From Pseudooceanicola nanhaiensis (GTDB taxonomy: Bacteria; Pseudomonadota; Alphaproteobacteria; Rhodobacterales; Rhodobacteraceae): 64,000 nucleotides of DNA. The number at the start of each line of letters is the position of its first letter. The stretch's first letter is position 1. Below, piece by piece: positions 16,908-27,063 of the stretch. The DNA is taken from positions 1-64,000 of the forward strand of contig NZ_JAIUZP010000001.1 in assembly GCF_020171315.1 (NCBI RefSeq), read 5' to 3'. The notes under the pieces are model-generated. The model ran no database searches, was not told where the DNA came from, and worked only from the letters and a program-made list of their open reading frames with translations. The translations under genes and the position numbers were made by a program.

Positions 16908-17141
16908 GTGTCAGAGAGACTAGACCGGAACCGGCGAAGGGCTCGAAAAATTTTCTGGACTGATCATACCATCACACCCGCCATCGCGACGATCATTTTC
17001 GTGATCGCCTGCCTTGCGGGGTATAGTTATCGACGTGTGTGGAAGACCGAGGGGCCGCGCTGGCAGCTCTGGCTCTATGGCGTCATCGCCGCGGCAGGGC
17101 TGCTGAGCCTTGCCTTTTTCCCGATGGATTTGCCGGGCTGA
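16908..17141 (+). CDS. Small two-span membrane protein of unknown function
   Basis: About 77 aa. After a basic N-terminus there are two hydrophobic helices, ATIIFVIACLAGYSY and QLWLYGVIAAAGLLSLAFF, separated by RRVWKTEGPRW. Unrecognised. The start is uncertain: I propose GTG at 16908; ATG at 16860 would overlap the CBS gene start on the other strand. A hairpin terminator follows at 17154. The codon pattern in the second half looks coding, so I favour a real gene with modest confidence. Confidence 0.45.
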   Translation: MSERLDRNRRRARKIFWTDHTITPAIATIIFVIACLAGYSYRRVWKTEGPRWQLWLYGVIAAAGLLSLAFFPMDLPG

Positions 17142-17153
17142 CGGGGTCTGGAC

Positions 17154-17173
17154 GGGGCCTGAGCGCAGGCCCC
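17154..17173. terminator. Hairpin between the small membrane protein gene and nqrM
   Basis: 8-bp perfect stem GGGGCCTG / CAGGCCCC with AGCG loop, 13 bp after the stop of the small plus-strand gene and 17 bp beyond the stop of the convergent nqrM. There is no long T-tract, so it may act in both directions weakly. Confidence 0.55.
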
Positions 17174-17189
17174 GAAAGGAGGCGCGTGG

Positions 17190-17426
17190 TTAGCCCTGTG
17201 CCTCTGCCTGCTCCATCATGCGACGGGCGCGGGGGCAGGCGAGGCGTTCGCGCAGCGGGCTGTTCGGGTCGATTTCCTTGTGACACACAAGGCATTGGTC
17301 CGCGTCGCCGATCGCGTTGAGCCCGCCACAGCTGCCCTTGATTCGCCGGCCCGAGAAAATCACGCCAACGGCCATGCCGAAGACGATCAGGCAGAGAAAG
17401 ACGAATGCCAGGATTGCGGTTTCCAT
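17190..17426 (-). CDS. nqrM: Na+-NQR maturation protein NqrM
   Basis: 78-aa small membrane protein needed to assemble the Na+-translocating NADH:quinone oxidoreductase, thought to help deliver iron to the Cys-coordinated Fe centre between NqrD and NqrE. It has one N-terminal membrane helix (residues 3-25) followed by the family motif IKGSCGGLNAIGDADQCLVCHKE. The cluster Cys33, Cys45 and Cys48 is conserved. Usual family length. Follows apbE on the same strand (17-bp gap), divergent from nqrABCDEF; in many proteobacteria the same two genes lie downstream of nqrF instead. Confidence 0.92.
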   Translation of the reverse strand: METAILAFVFLCLIVFGMAVGVIFSGRRIKGSCGGLNAIGDADQCLVCHKEIDPNSPLRERLACPRARRMMEQAEAQG

Positions 17427-17443
17427 AGCGGGCTCCCTTCCGG

Positions 17444-18469
17444 TCAGGCTTGGAGCGAAGTGTAGCGGCTGCTGGCGGTCGTGGTGAAGCCCTTGCCGGG
17501 CTCACGATCGATAAACACAACGGCAAGACCGCGCTCTTCGGCGATTTCCATGCCGCGTTCGCGCCCGACGACCAGCATCGCGGTCGCCCATGCATCGGCC
17601 ATCATCGCGTTCTCGGTCAGCACCGTGGTCGACACCGTGTGGTGGGTGATCGGACGGCCGGTGGTCGGGTCGATGATGTGGGAATAGCGGGTGTCGCCGT
17701 CTTCGAAGAAGTTGCGGTAATCACCCGAGGTCGCCATGCCGAGGCCCGACACATGCGCGACGCTGTGCAGCGCGCGGTCACCGGCGACGGGCGATTCGAT
17801 CCCGATCTGCCAGGGCATCCCATCGGGGTTGCGGCCCGAAGCGTAGAGATCGCCGCCGATTTCGACCATGAAGTCTTTCAGGCCCAGATCGTGCACGGCC
17901 TTGGCCACGCGGTCCACGCCATAGCCCTTGCCGATGGCGGAGAGATAGATCTCGGCGCCCTGTGCCGATTTCGTCAGCGTGTTGCCGTTCAGGGTCAGCA
18001 CGCGTTCCTGGCCGCTGCGGGTCATCGCGTCGGCGATATCCGCGTCGGAGGGAATGTGGGGGGCAACGCCGGTGGAGCCGAAGCCCCAGAGGTCGATCAG
18101 CGGGCCGACGGTGACGTCGAAACGCCCGTCGCTTGCCTTGTGCACTTCGTTGGCCGAGTTCATCACCATCGCCAGCGCGGGCGACAGGGTCAGGGCTTCG
18201 CCAGCGGCGGCTGCGTTCACGCGCGAAATCTCGGAGGACGCATCCCAGTTCGACATTTCGGTATTCACGTCGGCCAGAGCGGTCCGGATCGCCTTGTCGA
18301 GGTCCTTTGCATCCACGCCGGTGCTGCCGTTTCGGGCCACAACGTGATACGTAGTACCCATCGTGGAACCGGTCAGCTTCAGCACCTCGTCTTCGGCCTT
18401 GCAGGCCGCGAGGGTCGCGGTCGATAGGATCAGGAACGTTCGGCGGGTGAACTTTTGGGTGCCGGACAC
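17444..18469 (-). CDS. apbE: FAD:protein FMN transferase
   Basis: 341-aa flavin transferase that covalently attaches FMN to Thr residues of NqrB and NqrC, using FAD as donor and Mg2+. The N-terminus MSGTQKFTRRTFLIL has an RR pair, and a lipobox-like ATLAACK with Cys23 suggests an exported lipoprotein. Family landmarks: LTGSTMGTTYHV near 35, MSNWDASSEISRVN near 90, FDVTVGPLIDLWGFG near 140 and IDPTTGRPI near 265. Its targets are visible in the adjacent nqr operon: DGFSGAT in NqrB and DALSGAT in NqrC. Divergent from nqrA with a 159-bp shared promoter region. Confidence 0.95.
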   Translation of the reverse strand: MSGTQKFTRRTFLILSTATLAACKAEDEVLKLTGSTMGTTYHVVARNGSTGVDAKDLDKAIRTALADVNTEMSNWDASSEISRVNAAAAGEALTLSPALAMVMNSANEVHKASDGRFDVTVGPLIDLWGFGSTGVAPHIPSDADIADAMTRSGQERVLTLNGNTLTKSAQGAEIYLSAIGKGYGVDRVAKAVHDLGLKDFMVEIGGDLYASGRNPDGMPWQIGIESPVAGDRALHSVAHVSGLGMATSGDYRNFFEDGDTRYSHIIDPTTGRPITHHTVSTTVLTENAMMADAWATAMLVVGRERGMEIAEERGLAVVFIDREPGKGFTTTASSRYTSLQA

Positions 18470-18628
18470 TGGACATGCCTCCTAAGGGTGCTTGCGCTCG
18501 CGGCGCTGTGCTTGCATATGACTTCGGGTTTGCGGCTGCAACCTGTGCATCCGCAAAAAAATCACGAAAAGTGGCCCGCCCACGGTTTTGCTCGGCGTCG
18601 AGCCGTTGCATAAGGTGACAAAAAGCAG

Positions 18629-19984
18629 ATGGCGATCCAAGTGCAGAATTATTCTCTCAAACGAGGACTCGATCTTCCGATCAGCGGAGCGGCGCAGAGC
18701 GGTTCAGTGGGAACCCCGGCTGTCGGAACTGTCGCGATCCTCGGTGCGGACTACATCGGACTTAAACCGCGGCTTTCGGTCGACGAAGGTGATGTCGTCG
18801 CCCGCGGTGCTCCCTTGATGGTTCACAAGGACAACCCCGAAGCGCAAATCACCTCTCCGGTATCGGGTCGCGTCAAGGCGATTCACCGGGGCGCGCGCCG
18901 CAAGCTGATTAGCATCGAGATCGAGGTGGACGAGGCTGCGGCCGCGCCGGTCGATTTCTCGGCCATCGGCGATGTGAGCACGGCCGAGGGCGTGGCGGAG
19001 CGGCTCTGTGCCGCGGGTCTCTGGACCGCCTTCCGCACCCGGCCCTATTCGCATGTGCCGCTGTCCACGGACCGGCCCGCCGCGATCTACGTGACCGCGA
19101 TGGACAGCGAGCCGCTGTCGCCCGATCCCGCCCCGATCATCGCCGAGGAGGCCGAGGCCTTCACGCGCGGTCTGGCCGCGATCGCGCTGCTGACCGAGGG
19201 CAACACCTATCTGTGCCATGAAACCGGTGCCAACGTGCCCGGGGGCGACCTGCCCGGGATCACCGCTGCCGGCTTCTCGGGGCCGCACCCCGCGGGCCTC
19301 GCCGGCACCCACATGCATTTCCTCGAGCCGCCGACCGCCGCGCGGTTCGTCTGGACCATCGGCTACCATGACGTCATCGCCATCGGGCGGCTTCTGACGA
19401 CGGGAACGCTCGACACCACCCGCACGATCGCGATCGTCGGGCCGCTGGCGAATGCTCCGCGGCTGGTGCGCACCGTTGCGGGCGCCGCGATGGCCGAGCT
19501 TTGCGCGGGCGACAATCCGCAGGGCCTGCCGATGCGGGTCATCTCCGGGTCGGTCCTGTCGGGCCGGGCAGGGGAGGGGGCGGACGCCTATCTTGGCCGC
19601 TACGCACGCCAGATCACCCTGATGAAGGAAGACCACGACCAGATCCCCATGGGGTGGATTCGGCCGATGTCGTCCAAGTACGCGGTTCAGCCGGTGCTGG
19701 GCTCTGCCTTCACCAAGAAGATTTACGACCTGACGACCAACCTCAACGGTGGTCGGCGGGCGATGGTGCCGCTTGGCACCTTCGAAAAACTGATGCCGCA
19801 GGACTTCCTGCCCACTCAGCTTCTGCGTGCCCTGCTGGTGATGGACACCGATCAGGCGCAGGCGCTTGGCGCCCTGGAGCTGGACGAGGAAGATCTCGGG
19901 CTGTGCGGATTTGCCTGCCCGGCCAAGTATGAATACGGGATGGCGCTGCGGGACTGCCTGACCAAGATTGAAAAGGAAGGCTGA
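18629..19984 (+). CDS. nqrA: Na+-translocating NADH:quinone reductase subunit A
   Basis: 451-aa peripheral cytoplasmic subunit of the six-subunit Na+-NQR, linked to ubiquinone binding. Recognisable by its N-terminal start (IQVQNYSLKRGLDLPISG), RnfC-like domain and the C-terminal EEDLGLCGFACPAKYEYG region. First gene of nqrABCDEF; preceded by AAGGTGACAAAAAGCAG as ribosome binding site and by a divergent promoter region shared with apbE-nqrM. Only 3 bp separate it from nqrB. Length is normal for the subunit. Confidence 0.97.
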   Translation: MAIQVQNYSLKRGLDLPISGAAQSGSVGTPAVGTVAILGADYIGLKPRLSVDEGDVVARGAPLMVHKDNPEAQITSPVSGRVKAIHRGARRKLISIEIEVDEAAAAPVDFSAIGDVSTAEGVAERLCAAGLWTAFRTRPYSHVPLSTDRPAAIYVTAMDSEPLSPDPAPIIAEEAEAFTRGLAAIALLTEGNTYLCHETGANVPGGDLPGITAAGFSGPHPAGLAGTHMHFLEPPTAARFVWTIGYHDVIAIGRLLTTGTLDTTRTIAIVGPLANAPRLVRTVAGAAMAELCAGDNPQGLPMRVISGSVLSGRAGEGADAYLGRYARQITLMKEDHDQIPMGWIRPMSSKYAVQPVLGSAFTKKIYDLTTNLNGGRRAMVPLGTFEKLMPQDFLPTQLLRALLVMDTDQAQALGALELDEEDLGLCGFACPAKYEYGMALRDCLTKIEKEG

Positions 19985-19987
19985 GGC

Positions 19988-21190
19988 ATGGGGCTGCGAA
20001 GCTTCTTCGACCGGATCGAGCCGCAATTCACCAAGGGCGGCAAGTACGAGAAGTTCTTCCCTCTCTACGAGATGGTGGAGAGCTTTCTCTACACACCCAA
20101 GACGGTGACCACGGCCGCGCCCCACGCGCGGTCCTACATCGACATGAAGCGGATCATGACCTACGTGGTCATCGCCACGATCCCCTGCATCCTCTTCGGG
20201 CTCTATAACACCGGTCTCCAGACCAACCTGGCCATCCAGGAACTGGGCACCTCTTCGGGCTGGCGCGCGTGGATCATCGACACGCTCGGGATCGGCTTCA
20301 ACCCGTCGAACCCGCTGGCGAACATGCTGCACGGGCTGCTCTACTTCCTGCCGATCTACATCGTCACCCTGGCCGTCGGCGGCATCTGGGAAGTGATCTT
20401 CGCCACCGTGCGCGGGCATGAAGTGAACGAGGGCTTCCTCGTCACCTCGATGCTCTACACGCTGATCCTGCCCGCTTCGACGCCGCTGTGGCAGGTTGCG
20501 CTGGGGATTTCCTTCGGCGTGGTCATCGGCAAGGAAGTCTTTGGCGGCACCGGCAAGAACTTTCTCAACCCGGCGCTCGTCGGGCGTGCCTTCCTCTACT
20601 TCGCCTATCCCGCCTACATGTCGGGCGATACGATCTGGACCCCGGTTGACGGTTTCTCGGGCGCGACCGCGCTGGCCGTGACCGCCTCTGAAGGGGCAGG
20701 GGCCCTCGCAGGTTACGGCATCACCTGGATGGACGCCTTCATCGGCACGATTCAGGGCTGCCTCGGGGAAACCTCGACCATCGCCTGCCTGATCGGCCTC
20801 GCGTTCCTGCTTGCGACCCGGATCGCCAACTACCGCATGGTGGTCGGCTGCCTCGCCGGCATGATCGCCTTCTCCTCGCTGCTGAACTGGATCGGCTCCG
20901 ACACCAACCCGGCCTTCGCGACGCCCTGGTACTGGCACCTCGTGCTGGGCGGCTATGCCTTCGGCCTCGTGTTCATGGTCACGGAACCCGTCTCCGGCTC
21001 GCACACCAACCTCGGCCGTTACATCTATGGCGCCCTGATCGGCTTCATGGTCGTGATGATCCGGGTCGTGAACCCGGCCTTCCCCGAGGGCATGATGCTG
21101 GCCATCCTGTTCGGCAACGTCTTTGCCCCGCTGATCGACTATTTCGTCGTGCAGGCCAACATCCGTCGGAGGGCTCGCCGTCATGCCTGA
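19988..21190 (+). CDS. nqrB: Na+-translocating NADH:quinone reductase subunit B
   Basis: 400-aa membrane subunit (RnfD-like, about 9-10 spans) that binds riboflavin and covalent FMN and takes part in Na+ translocation. The flavinylation motif DGFSGAT is at residues 221-227, with Thr227 the expected FMN attachment site, consistent with an apbE gene nearby. N-terminal cytoplasmic part up to about residue 52, followed by membrane segments starting RIMTYVVIATIPCILFGLY. The gene overlaps nqrC by 8 bp. Confidence 0.97.
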   Translation: MGLRSFFDRIEPQFTKGGKYEKFFPLYEMVESFLYTPKTVTTAAPHARSYIDMKRIMTYVVIATIPCILFGLYNTGLQTNLAIQELGTSSGWRAWIIDTLGIGFNPSNPLANMLHGLLYFLPIYIVTLAVGGIWEVIFATVRGHEVNEGFLVTSMLYTLILPASTPLWQVALGISFGVVIGKEVFGGTGKNFLNPALVGRAFLYFAYPAYMSGDTIWTPVDGFSGATALAVTASEGAGALAGYGITWMDAFIGTIQGCLGETSTIACLIGLAFLLATRIANYRMVVGCLAGMIAFSSLLNWIGSDTNPAFATPWYWHLVLGGYAFGLVFMVTEPVSGSHTNLGRYIYGALIGFMVVMIRVVNPAFPEGMMLAILFGNVFAPLIDYFVVQANIRRRARRHA

Positions 21191-22019
21191 CAAGGACATC
21201 AACGCCTCGCAAGGGGATGCCGTGAAGGGTGGCCTGCTGCGCCGCTTCCTCGACACGCCGCCGGACAACACGGTCAAGACGCTGGTGATCGCCATCGGTC
21301 TTTGCCTGCTCGCCTCGATGGTCGTCTCTGCCGCTGCCGTGAGCCTGCGCCCGCTGCAACAGCAGAACGCCGCGCTCGACAAGCAGGTGAACATCCTCGA
21401 AGTGGCCGGCGTCTACGAGCCGGGCATGGACGTGGCTGCCGCCTTCGACAAGTTCGAGCCGCATGTGCTGGAACTGTCCACCGGCACCTTCACCGACCAG
21501 TTCGACCCGGCCGAATTCGATGACCGCGCCGCGGCCTCGGACCCGGAGCTGTCGCACGCTCTGGACAGCGATCCGGCCAGCATCGGCCGTCAGGCGGACT
21601 TCGTGACCGTCTACCTGCTGCGCGACGCGGACGGGGCGCTGGATAAGGTGATCCTGCCGATCTACGGCTACGGCCTGTGGTCCACCCTCTACGGCTTCAT
21701 CGCCGTCGAGGAAGATGGCAACACGATCTACGGCCTCCAGTTCTACGAACACGCCGAGACCCCCGGTCTGGGCGCCGAGGTCGACAACCCGCGCTGGAAG
21801 GCGCTCTGGAATGGCAAGCAGCTGCGCACCGAAGACGGCGCAGGCGAGCTGGCGATCACCGTCGCCAAGGCGCCGCCGCCCGAAGGCCGCGACTACTTCG
21901 TCGACGCGCTGTCCGGGGCCACGCTCACCTCGCGCGGGGTGAACAACCTGGTGAAGTTCTGGATGAGCGAACGTGGCTTCGAGCCGTTCCTCGAACGTGT
22001 AAGAGCAGGAGAGATCTGA
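21183..22019 (+). CDS. nqrC: Na+-translocating NADH:quinone reductase subunit C
   Basis: 278-aa subunit with one N-terminal membrane anchor (about residues 32-55) and a periplasmic FMN-binding domain. Covalent FMN attachment motif [10 protein letters not shown], with Thr247 as the predicted site, recognised by ApbE. The domain also shows the [14 protein letters not shown] and [10 protein letters not shown] segments typical of NqrC/RnfG. Overlaps nqrB by 8 bp and shares one base with the nqrD start (TGATG). Confidence 0.97.
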   Translation: MPDKDINASQGDAVKGGLLRRFLDTPPDNTVKTLVIAIGLCLLASMVVSAAAVSLRPLQQQNAALDKQVNILEVAGVYEPGMDVAAAFDKFEPHVLELSTGTFTDQFDPAEFDDRAAASDPELSHALDSDPASIGRQADFVTVYLLRDADGALDKVILPIYGYGLWSTLYGFIAVEEDGNTIYGLQFYEHAETPGLGAEVDNPRWKALWNGKQLRTEDGAGELAITVAKAPPPEGRDYFVDALSGATLTSRGVNNLVKFWMSERGFEPFLERVRAGEI

Positions 22020-22671
22020 TGGCACAGACCTACCGGACCATGCTCGTCGACCCGATGGTCGACAACAACCCGATCACGCTGCAGGTGCTGGGCATCTGTT
22101 CTGCGCTCGCCGTGACCTCGTCGCTCAAGGTGGCGCTCGTCATGGCCCTCGCGGTGACCCTCGTGACGGCCTTCTCCTCGATGTTCATCTCGGTGCTGCG
22201 GTCGCAGATTCCCTCTTCGATCCGGATCATCGTGCAGATGATCATCATCGCCAGCCTCGTGATCGTGGTGGACCAGGTCCTCAAGGCCTACGCCTACGAG
22301 ATCTCCAAGACGCTGTCGGTCTTCGTCGGCCTGATCATCACGAACTGCATCGTGATGGGCCGCGCCGAGGCCTTCGCGATGAAGAACCCCCCGATCGCCT
22401 CCTTCGTGGACGGTGTCGGCAACGGGATGGGCTATGGCCTGATCCTGATGCTGGTGGGCTTCATCCGTGAGCTGTTCGGCTCGGGCTCGCTGTTCGGGAT
22501 CACCATCCTGCCGACCGTCAACAACGGTGGCTGGTACGTGCCCAACGGCCTGCTGCTGCTGCCGCCCTCGGCGTTCTTCGTGATCGGTCTGCTGATCTGG
22601 GGCTTCCGCTCGTGGAAACCCGAACAGGTCGAAGACCGCGAATACCGCATCCAGACCGTGGAGGCCCACTG

Positions 22672-22672
<1 letters not shown>
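22019..22672 (+). CDS. nqrD: Na+-translocating NADH:quinone reductase subunit D
   Basis: 217-aa integral membrane subunit with about six spans, homologous to RnfE. With NqrE it holds the intramembrane Fe centre; the Cys residues at [10 protein letters not shown] (near residue 27) and [15 protein letters not shown] (near 108) are the expected ligands. Start ATG at 22019 lies in a TGATG overlap with nqrC and the stop is in a TGATG overlap with nqrE, so these genes are translationally coupled. Confidence 0.96.
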
Positions 22673-23280
<608 letters not shown>

Positions 23281-23290
23281 GGGGCCAGAG

Positions 23291-24514
23291 ATGCAGACTT
23301 TTACCCTCGGCGTCGTCCTGTTCTCGCTGATCGTCATCGCTCTGGTGACGCTCATCATGCTGGCGCGGTCGCGTCTGGTGTCCACGGGCAACGTCAACAT
23401 CACCATCAACGGTGAGAAGACCATCTCGGTCCCGGCTGGCGGCAAGCTGCTGCAGACCCTCGCGTCGGCCAACCTCTTCGTCCCCTCCGCCTGCGGCGGC
23501 GGCGGCACCTGTGCCCAGTGCCGGGTCCGCATCCACGAAGGCGGCGGCTCGATCCTGCCGACCGAGGAAAGCCACATCACCAAGCGTGAGGCCGCCTGCG
23601 GTGACCGCCTGTCCTGTCAGGTTGCGGTCAAGCAGGACATGCAGGTCGAAGTGCCCGAAGAAGTGTTCGGCGTGAAGAAGTGGGAGTGCACCGTGCGCTC
23701 CAACGACAACGTCGCGACCTTCATTAAGAACCTCGTTCTGGAACTGCCCGAAGGCGAGGATGTGAACTTCCGCGCCGGCGGCTACATCCAGATCGAAGCT
23801 CCCGCCCACCACGTCAGCTACAAGGACTTCGACGTGGCCGAGGAGTACCGGGAGGACTGGGACAAGTTCAACATCTGGCAGTACGAGTCGACCCTCGACG
23901 AGCCGATCGAGCGGGCCTATTCGATGGCCAACTACCCCGATGAAAAGGGGCTGATCATGCTCAACGTACGGATCGCGACCCCGCCGCCGCGCACCGAAGG
24001 CGTCCCGCCGGGCAAGATGTCGTCCTACATCTTCAACCTGAAACCCGGTGACAAGGTCACCATTTCCGGCCCGTTCGGCGAATTCTTCGCCCGCGACACC
24101 AAGAAGGAAATGGTCTTCGTCGGCGGTGGTGCCGGTATGGCGCCGATGCGGTCGCACATCTTCGACCAGCTCAAGCGGCTGGAGAACCGCGACCGGAAGA
24201 TCACCTTCTGGTACGGCGCCCGCTCCAAGCGCGAAATGTTCTTCGTGGAAGATTTCGACCAGCTGGCGGAAGAGTTCGACAACTTCGAATGGCACGTGGC
24301 GCTCTCCGATGCGCTGCCCGACGACAACTGGGGCGGCTACACCGGGTTCATCCACAACGTGCTCTACGAGGAATACCTCAAGAACCACCCGAACCCGGAA
24401 GACTGCGAGTTCTACATGTGTGGTCCGCCGATCATGAACCAGTCGGTCATCAACATGCTGCTGGAACTCGGCGTGGACCGCGAGGACATCATGCTGGATG
24501 ACTTCGGCGGCTGA
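23291..24514 (+). CDS. nqrF: Na+-translocating NADH:quinone reductase subunit F (NADH dehydrogenase)
   Basis: 407-aa electron-input subunit. One N-terminal membrane helix (residues 4-25), a [2Fe-2S] ferredoxin domain with [11 protein letters not shown] and a later AACGDRLSC (about 70-112), then an FAD-binding ferredoxin-reductase domain with RAYSMANYP and an NADH domain ([28 protein letters not shown]). It ends in the typical DDFGG. NADH passes electrons via FAD to the 2Fe-2S centre. Last gene of the operon, followed by a strong intrinsic terminator. Confidence 0.97.
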   Translation: MQTFTLGVVLFSLIVIALVTLIMLARSRLVSTGNVNITINGEKTISVPAGGKLLQTLASANLFVPSACGGGGTCAQCRVRIHEGGGSILPTEESHITKREAACGDRLSCQVAVKQDMQVEVPEEVFGVKKWECTVRSNDNVATFIKNLVLELPEGEDVNFRAGGYIQIEAPAHHVSYKDFDVAEEYREDWDKFNIWQYESTLDEPIERAYSMANYPDEKGLIMLNVRIATPPPRTEGVPPGKMSSYIFNLKPGDKVTISGPFGEFFARDTKKEMVFVGGGAGMAPMRSHIFDQLKRLENRDRKITFWYGARSKREMFFVEDFDQLAEEFDNFEWHVALSDALPDDNWGGYTGFIHNVLYEEYLKNHPNPEDCEFYMCGPPIMNQSVINMLLELGVDREDIMLDDFGG

Positions 24515-24536
24515 GGCTACCGCAAGCGATTTCTCG

Positions 24537-24568
24537 AAAAGCCGGTCAGCTCCGCTGACCGGCTTTTT
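24537..24568 (+). terminator. Intrinsic terminator of the nqr operon
   Basis: 14-bp stem AAAAGCCGGTCAGC / GCTGACCGGCTTTT with a TCC loop and a T-run, 22 bp after the nqrF stop. Textbook Rho-independent structure; the A-run on the 5' side means it could also work on the opposite strand. Confidence 0.93.
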
Positions 24569-24858
24569 GCTGTCCGGGAGGGGCGATGCGATGCCGCGAA
24601 AAGGCTGTTCCGCAGGCGGCCGCGACCATTCCACGGACAAAGCGCTGTCCGTTGCCTTCCCGTGTCGCGTGCGGACCGCAATGGGGTTGCACTTCGCTGC
24701 AAACTCCGCTGAAACAGGTGCAACGGTTGCGATCCCCCCGCCATTCGCGACCGGTTCTCTGCCTTTCTCCACGCGTCTTCTGCCTCTGGCGCAGCCCCAA
24801 CTGCGCAGGGCGGACGCAAGGCCCGTGGTCCGCCCCTCGACCCCGACGAAAGCCCCGC

Positions 24859-26052
24859 ATGTCTGCTTCTCCCCGATACAGGATGGCCCAGATCGCCACG
24901 GCGCTGTCCATCATGACGGCCCTTCTGGGCAGCACGGCGCCCAGCCCGCTCTACCCGATCTACATCGCACGCATGGGTCTCGATCACGCGGTCAGCACGA
25001 TGGTTTTTGCCATGTACGCCGTCGGGACGCTGGTCTCGCTCGTGCTCTGCACCTGGCTGGGTCCCCGGGTGCCGGACCTGAGGCGCATCCTGTTGCCGGG
25101 CCTGGTCGTCACTGCCGCCGGGGCGCTGATCTTCGGCCATGCGGAGACCCTTCAGATGCTGTTGACAGGGCGGTTCCTCAACGGGTTCGGCACCGGGGCG
25201 ATCACCGGGATGGGCTCTGCCGCGCTCTATGCGCTCTCCGCGCCGGAGCGGAAGCATATCGGGGCGGCCATCGCCACGCTTGCCTTCACCGGCGGGGCGG
25301 CGGGCGGGCCAATCATCAGTTCGATCGCCCTCTCCCTCGACCTTGCCCCGACTCTGTCGCCCTTCCTGCTGATCGTGGCGCTGGCGGTGCTGAGCTTTGC
25401 GATGCTGCTGCTCTCGCCGTGGCCGCCCGTCTCGCGGGCCGGTCGGGGGGCGGATACGGAAGAGACCGGCCGGGCGCAATGGGCACTCTACCTTCTGGCC
25501 TGCACCGGCGTCGTGACGGCCTGGGCCGTGGGCTCGGCCATGATGGCGCTGGGGACCGATCTTGCGATCAACGTCTACCATTTCCAGTCCATCGGCATGG
25601 CGGGTCTCGTCGCCGCCGCGTTCCAACTGTCCGCCGGGGTCGGTCAGGCCGTCTTTGGCCGCAAGCGGTCCTATCCCTTCATGATCGCAGGCTTCGCCAG
25701 CACCGCCGTGGCACTGGGCCTTCTGGCCGGCTTCGCGGGCAACGGGTCTGCGGCTCTGATGATGCTGGCGATGCCGATCAGCGGCCTCGCCTACGGGGCG
25801 CTCTTCGTGCAGGCGCTGATGTTGGCGAGCGCGGCCGCGCCGCCGCAGATCCGCCCCGCGCTGATCGCGGTCTTCTACGCGGTGGGCTACCTCTCGAACT
25901 CGATTCCGATCGTCGCCGTCGGCCTGCTGTCGGATCGCATCGGCCTTGCCTTGGCGTTCCAGTGGTTCTCGCTCATTGTCGTCTGCGTGGCGGTCGCGGG
26001 CGGTCTGTGGGCCGCGCAGGTCCGCAGGCGCTCCGCTCTGTCGTTCGCGTAA
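24859..26052 (+). CDS. MFS transporter, drug/sugar efflux type
   Basis: 397-aa major facilitator with about 12 membrane spans in two six-helix halves. The first half begins MAQIATALSIMTALLGSTAPSPLYPIY; the inter-domain loop around residue 195-205 (SRAGRGADTEETGRAQ) is polar. Proteins of this type export small molecules by proton antiport; the substrate is unknown. Start is uncertain: I chose ATG at 24859 (MSASPRYRM), and ATG at 24883 is an alternative. The open frame extends upstream to 24586 but that part is Arg/Pro-rich and lies just after the nqr terminator. Monocistronic. Confidence 0.85.
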   Translation: MSASPRYRMAQIATALSIMTALLGSTAPSPLYPIYIARMGLDHAVSTMVFAMYAVGTLVSLVLCTWLGPRVPDLRRILLPGLVVTAAGALIFGHAETLQMLLTGRFLNGFGTGAITGMGSAALYALSAPERKHIGAAIATLAFTGGAAGGPIISSIALSLDLAPTLSPFLLIVALAVLSFAMLLLSPWPPVSRAGRGADTEETGRAQWALYLLACTGVVTAWAVGSAMMALGTDLAINVYHFQSIGMAGLVAAAFQLSAGVGQAVFGRKRSYPFMIAGFASTAVALGLLAGFAGNGSAALMMLAMPISGLAYGALFVQALMLASAAAPPQIRPALIAVFYAVGYLSNSIPIVAVGLLSDRIGLALAFQWFSLIVVCVAVAGGLWAAQVRRRSALSFA

Positions 26053-26253
26053 CGGCTGCGGGGCGTAGAGCACCCGTCTTCGGAGAGCATTGTCCTGCCC
26101 TTCACGGCGCCGGGTCCTGCGCCGCTTGAAGCGGCAGTCACCCGCGGACCGGGCCCTGTCGCGGTGCCGGAGCTTGACGGGTTCGCGGGCGCCGATCACA
26201 ATTTTTCCAATTATTTAAGAGATTCGAACATTTAGACAGCCTGGGGTTGTCCA

Positions 26254-27063
26254 ATGCCGATTGCGACGAAGCCATTCGATTCCGTGGCGAACAAGGTCAC
26301 GACGATCATTCCGTGTTTCAACGATTCCGCATCCCTGCGCCGAAGCGTTCAGTCAGTGCAGTCCCAGCCCTGCGCGTCCCGGATCGTGATCGTTGACGAT
26401 GGCTCGGACCCGGCGCATGCCGCCGAGATCGGACGGATCGCGGCAGAGTTCGATGCCACCGCGATCCGGCTGGATGAACGCCGCGGGCCTGCGGCGGCGC
26501 GCAATGCCGGGCTCGATATCTGCCGGACGCCCTACGTGGCCTTCCTCGATGCGGACGACGTGTGGCTGCCGGGCAAGCTGGCGGCCCAACTCTCCGAGAT
26601 GGAGGCCCGGGCGCTGTCCTTCAGCTACATGCGCTATGCGAATGTCTGTCGGGGGCGGGCCAAGGTCATGCCGGCGCCGCAGAGCCTGTCGCGGGCGGAA
26701 CTGCTGCGCAACACGGCCATCGGCTGCTCCACCGTGATGGTGGCGCGGGCCTTCATCGGCGAGAGGCGCTTCGTCGAGGCGGAGTGCGAAGACCTTGCCT
26801 TCTGGGCGATCCTGCTGGACGGGGCGCAGCGTGCCTACCGGATCGGAACCGAACCGATGGTCCTGCGCCACCTCGGGGGCCGGTCGCGGCACCGTGGTCG
26901 GGCGGCGCTGCACTACTGGCGGACGCTGCGCGGGCCACTGCGCCTCCCGCCGGGGGAGGCGACGCGCAACTTCGTGTCCTATGCAGGACGGGCGATGTGG
27001 AAACACTGGGTGCCCACGGGCCGCACCGATGCCCGGCTCGCAGCACTGGGGCCCGTGTCATGA
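26254..27063 (+). CDS. Glycosyltransferase family 2 protein
   Basis: 269-aa cytoplasmic GT-A fold enzyme. Nucleotide-sugar-binding strand VTTIIPCFNDSASLRRSVQSV at the start, IVIVDDGSDP near residue 47 and the metal-binding LDADDVWLPGKL near 95, as in GT2 enzymes. It would transfer a sugar from a nucleotide donor onto a growing surface glycan. The preceding 200 bp become AT-rich just before the gene (AATTTTTCCAATTATTTAAG), where the promoter of the cluster probably is. Its stop overlaps the next start by 4 bp (ATGA). Confidence 0.85.
   Translation: MPIATKPFDSVANKVTTIIPCFNDSASLRRSVQSVQSQPCASRIVIVDDGSDPAHAAEIGRIAAEFDATAIRLDERRGPAAARNAGLDICRTPYVAFLDADDVWLPGKLAAQLSEMEARALSFSYMRYANVCRGRAKVMPAPQSLSRAELLRNTAIGCSTVMVARAFIGERRFVEAECEDLAFWAILLDGAQRAYRIGTEPMVLRHLGGRSRHRGRAALHYWRTLRGPLRLPPGEATRNFVSYAGRAMWKHWVPTGRTDARLAALGPVS

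Noticed and set aside
18704-21394. Long open frame antisense to nqrA and nqrB
   Set aside because: Shadow of two well-supported genes; composition is Arg/His/Asp-rich and it has no recognisable motif.
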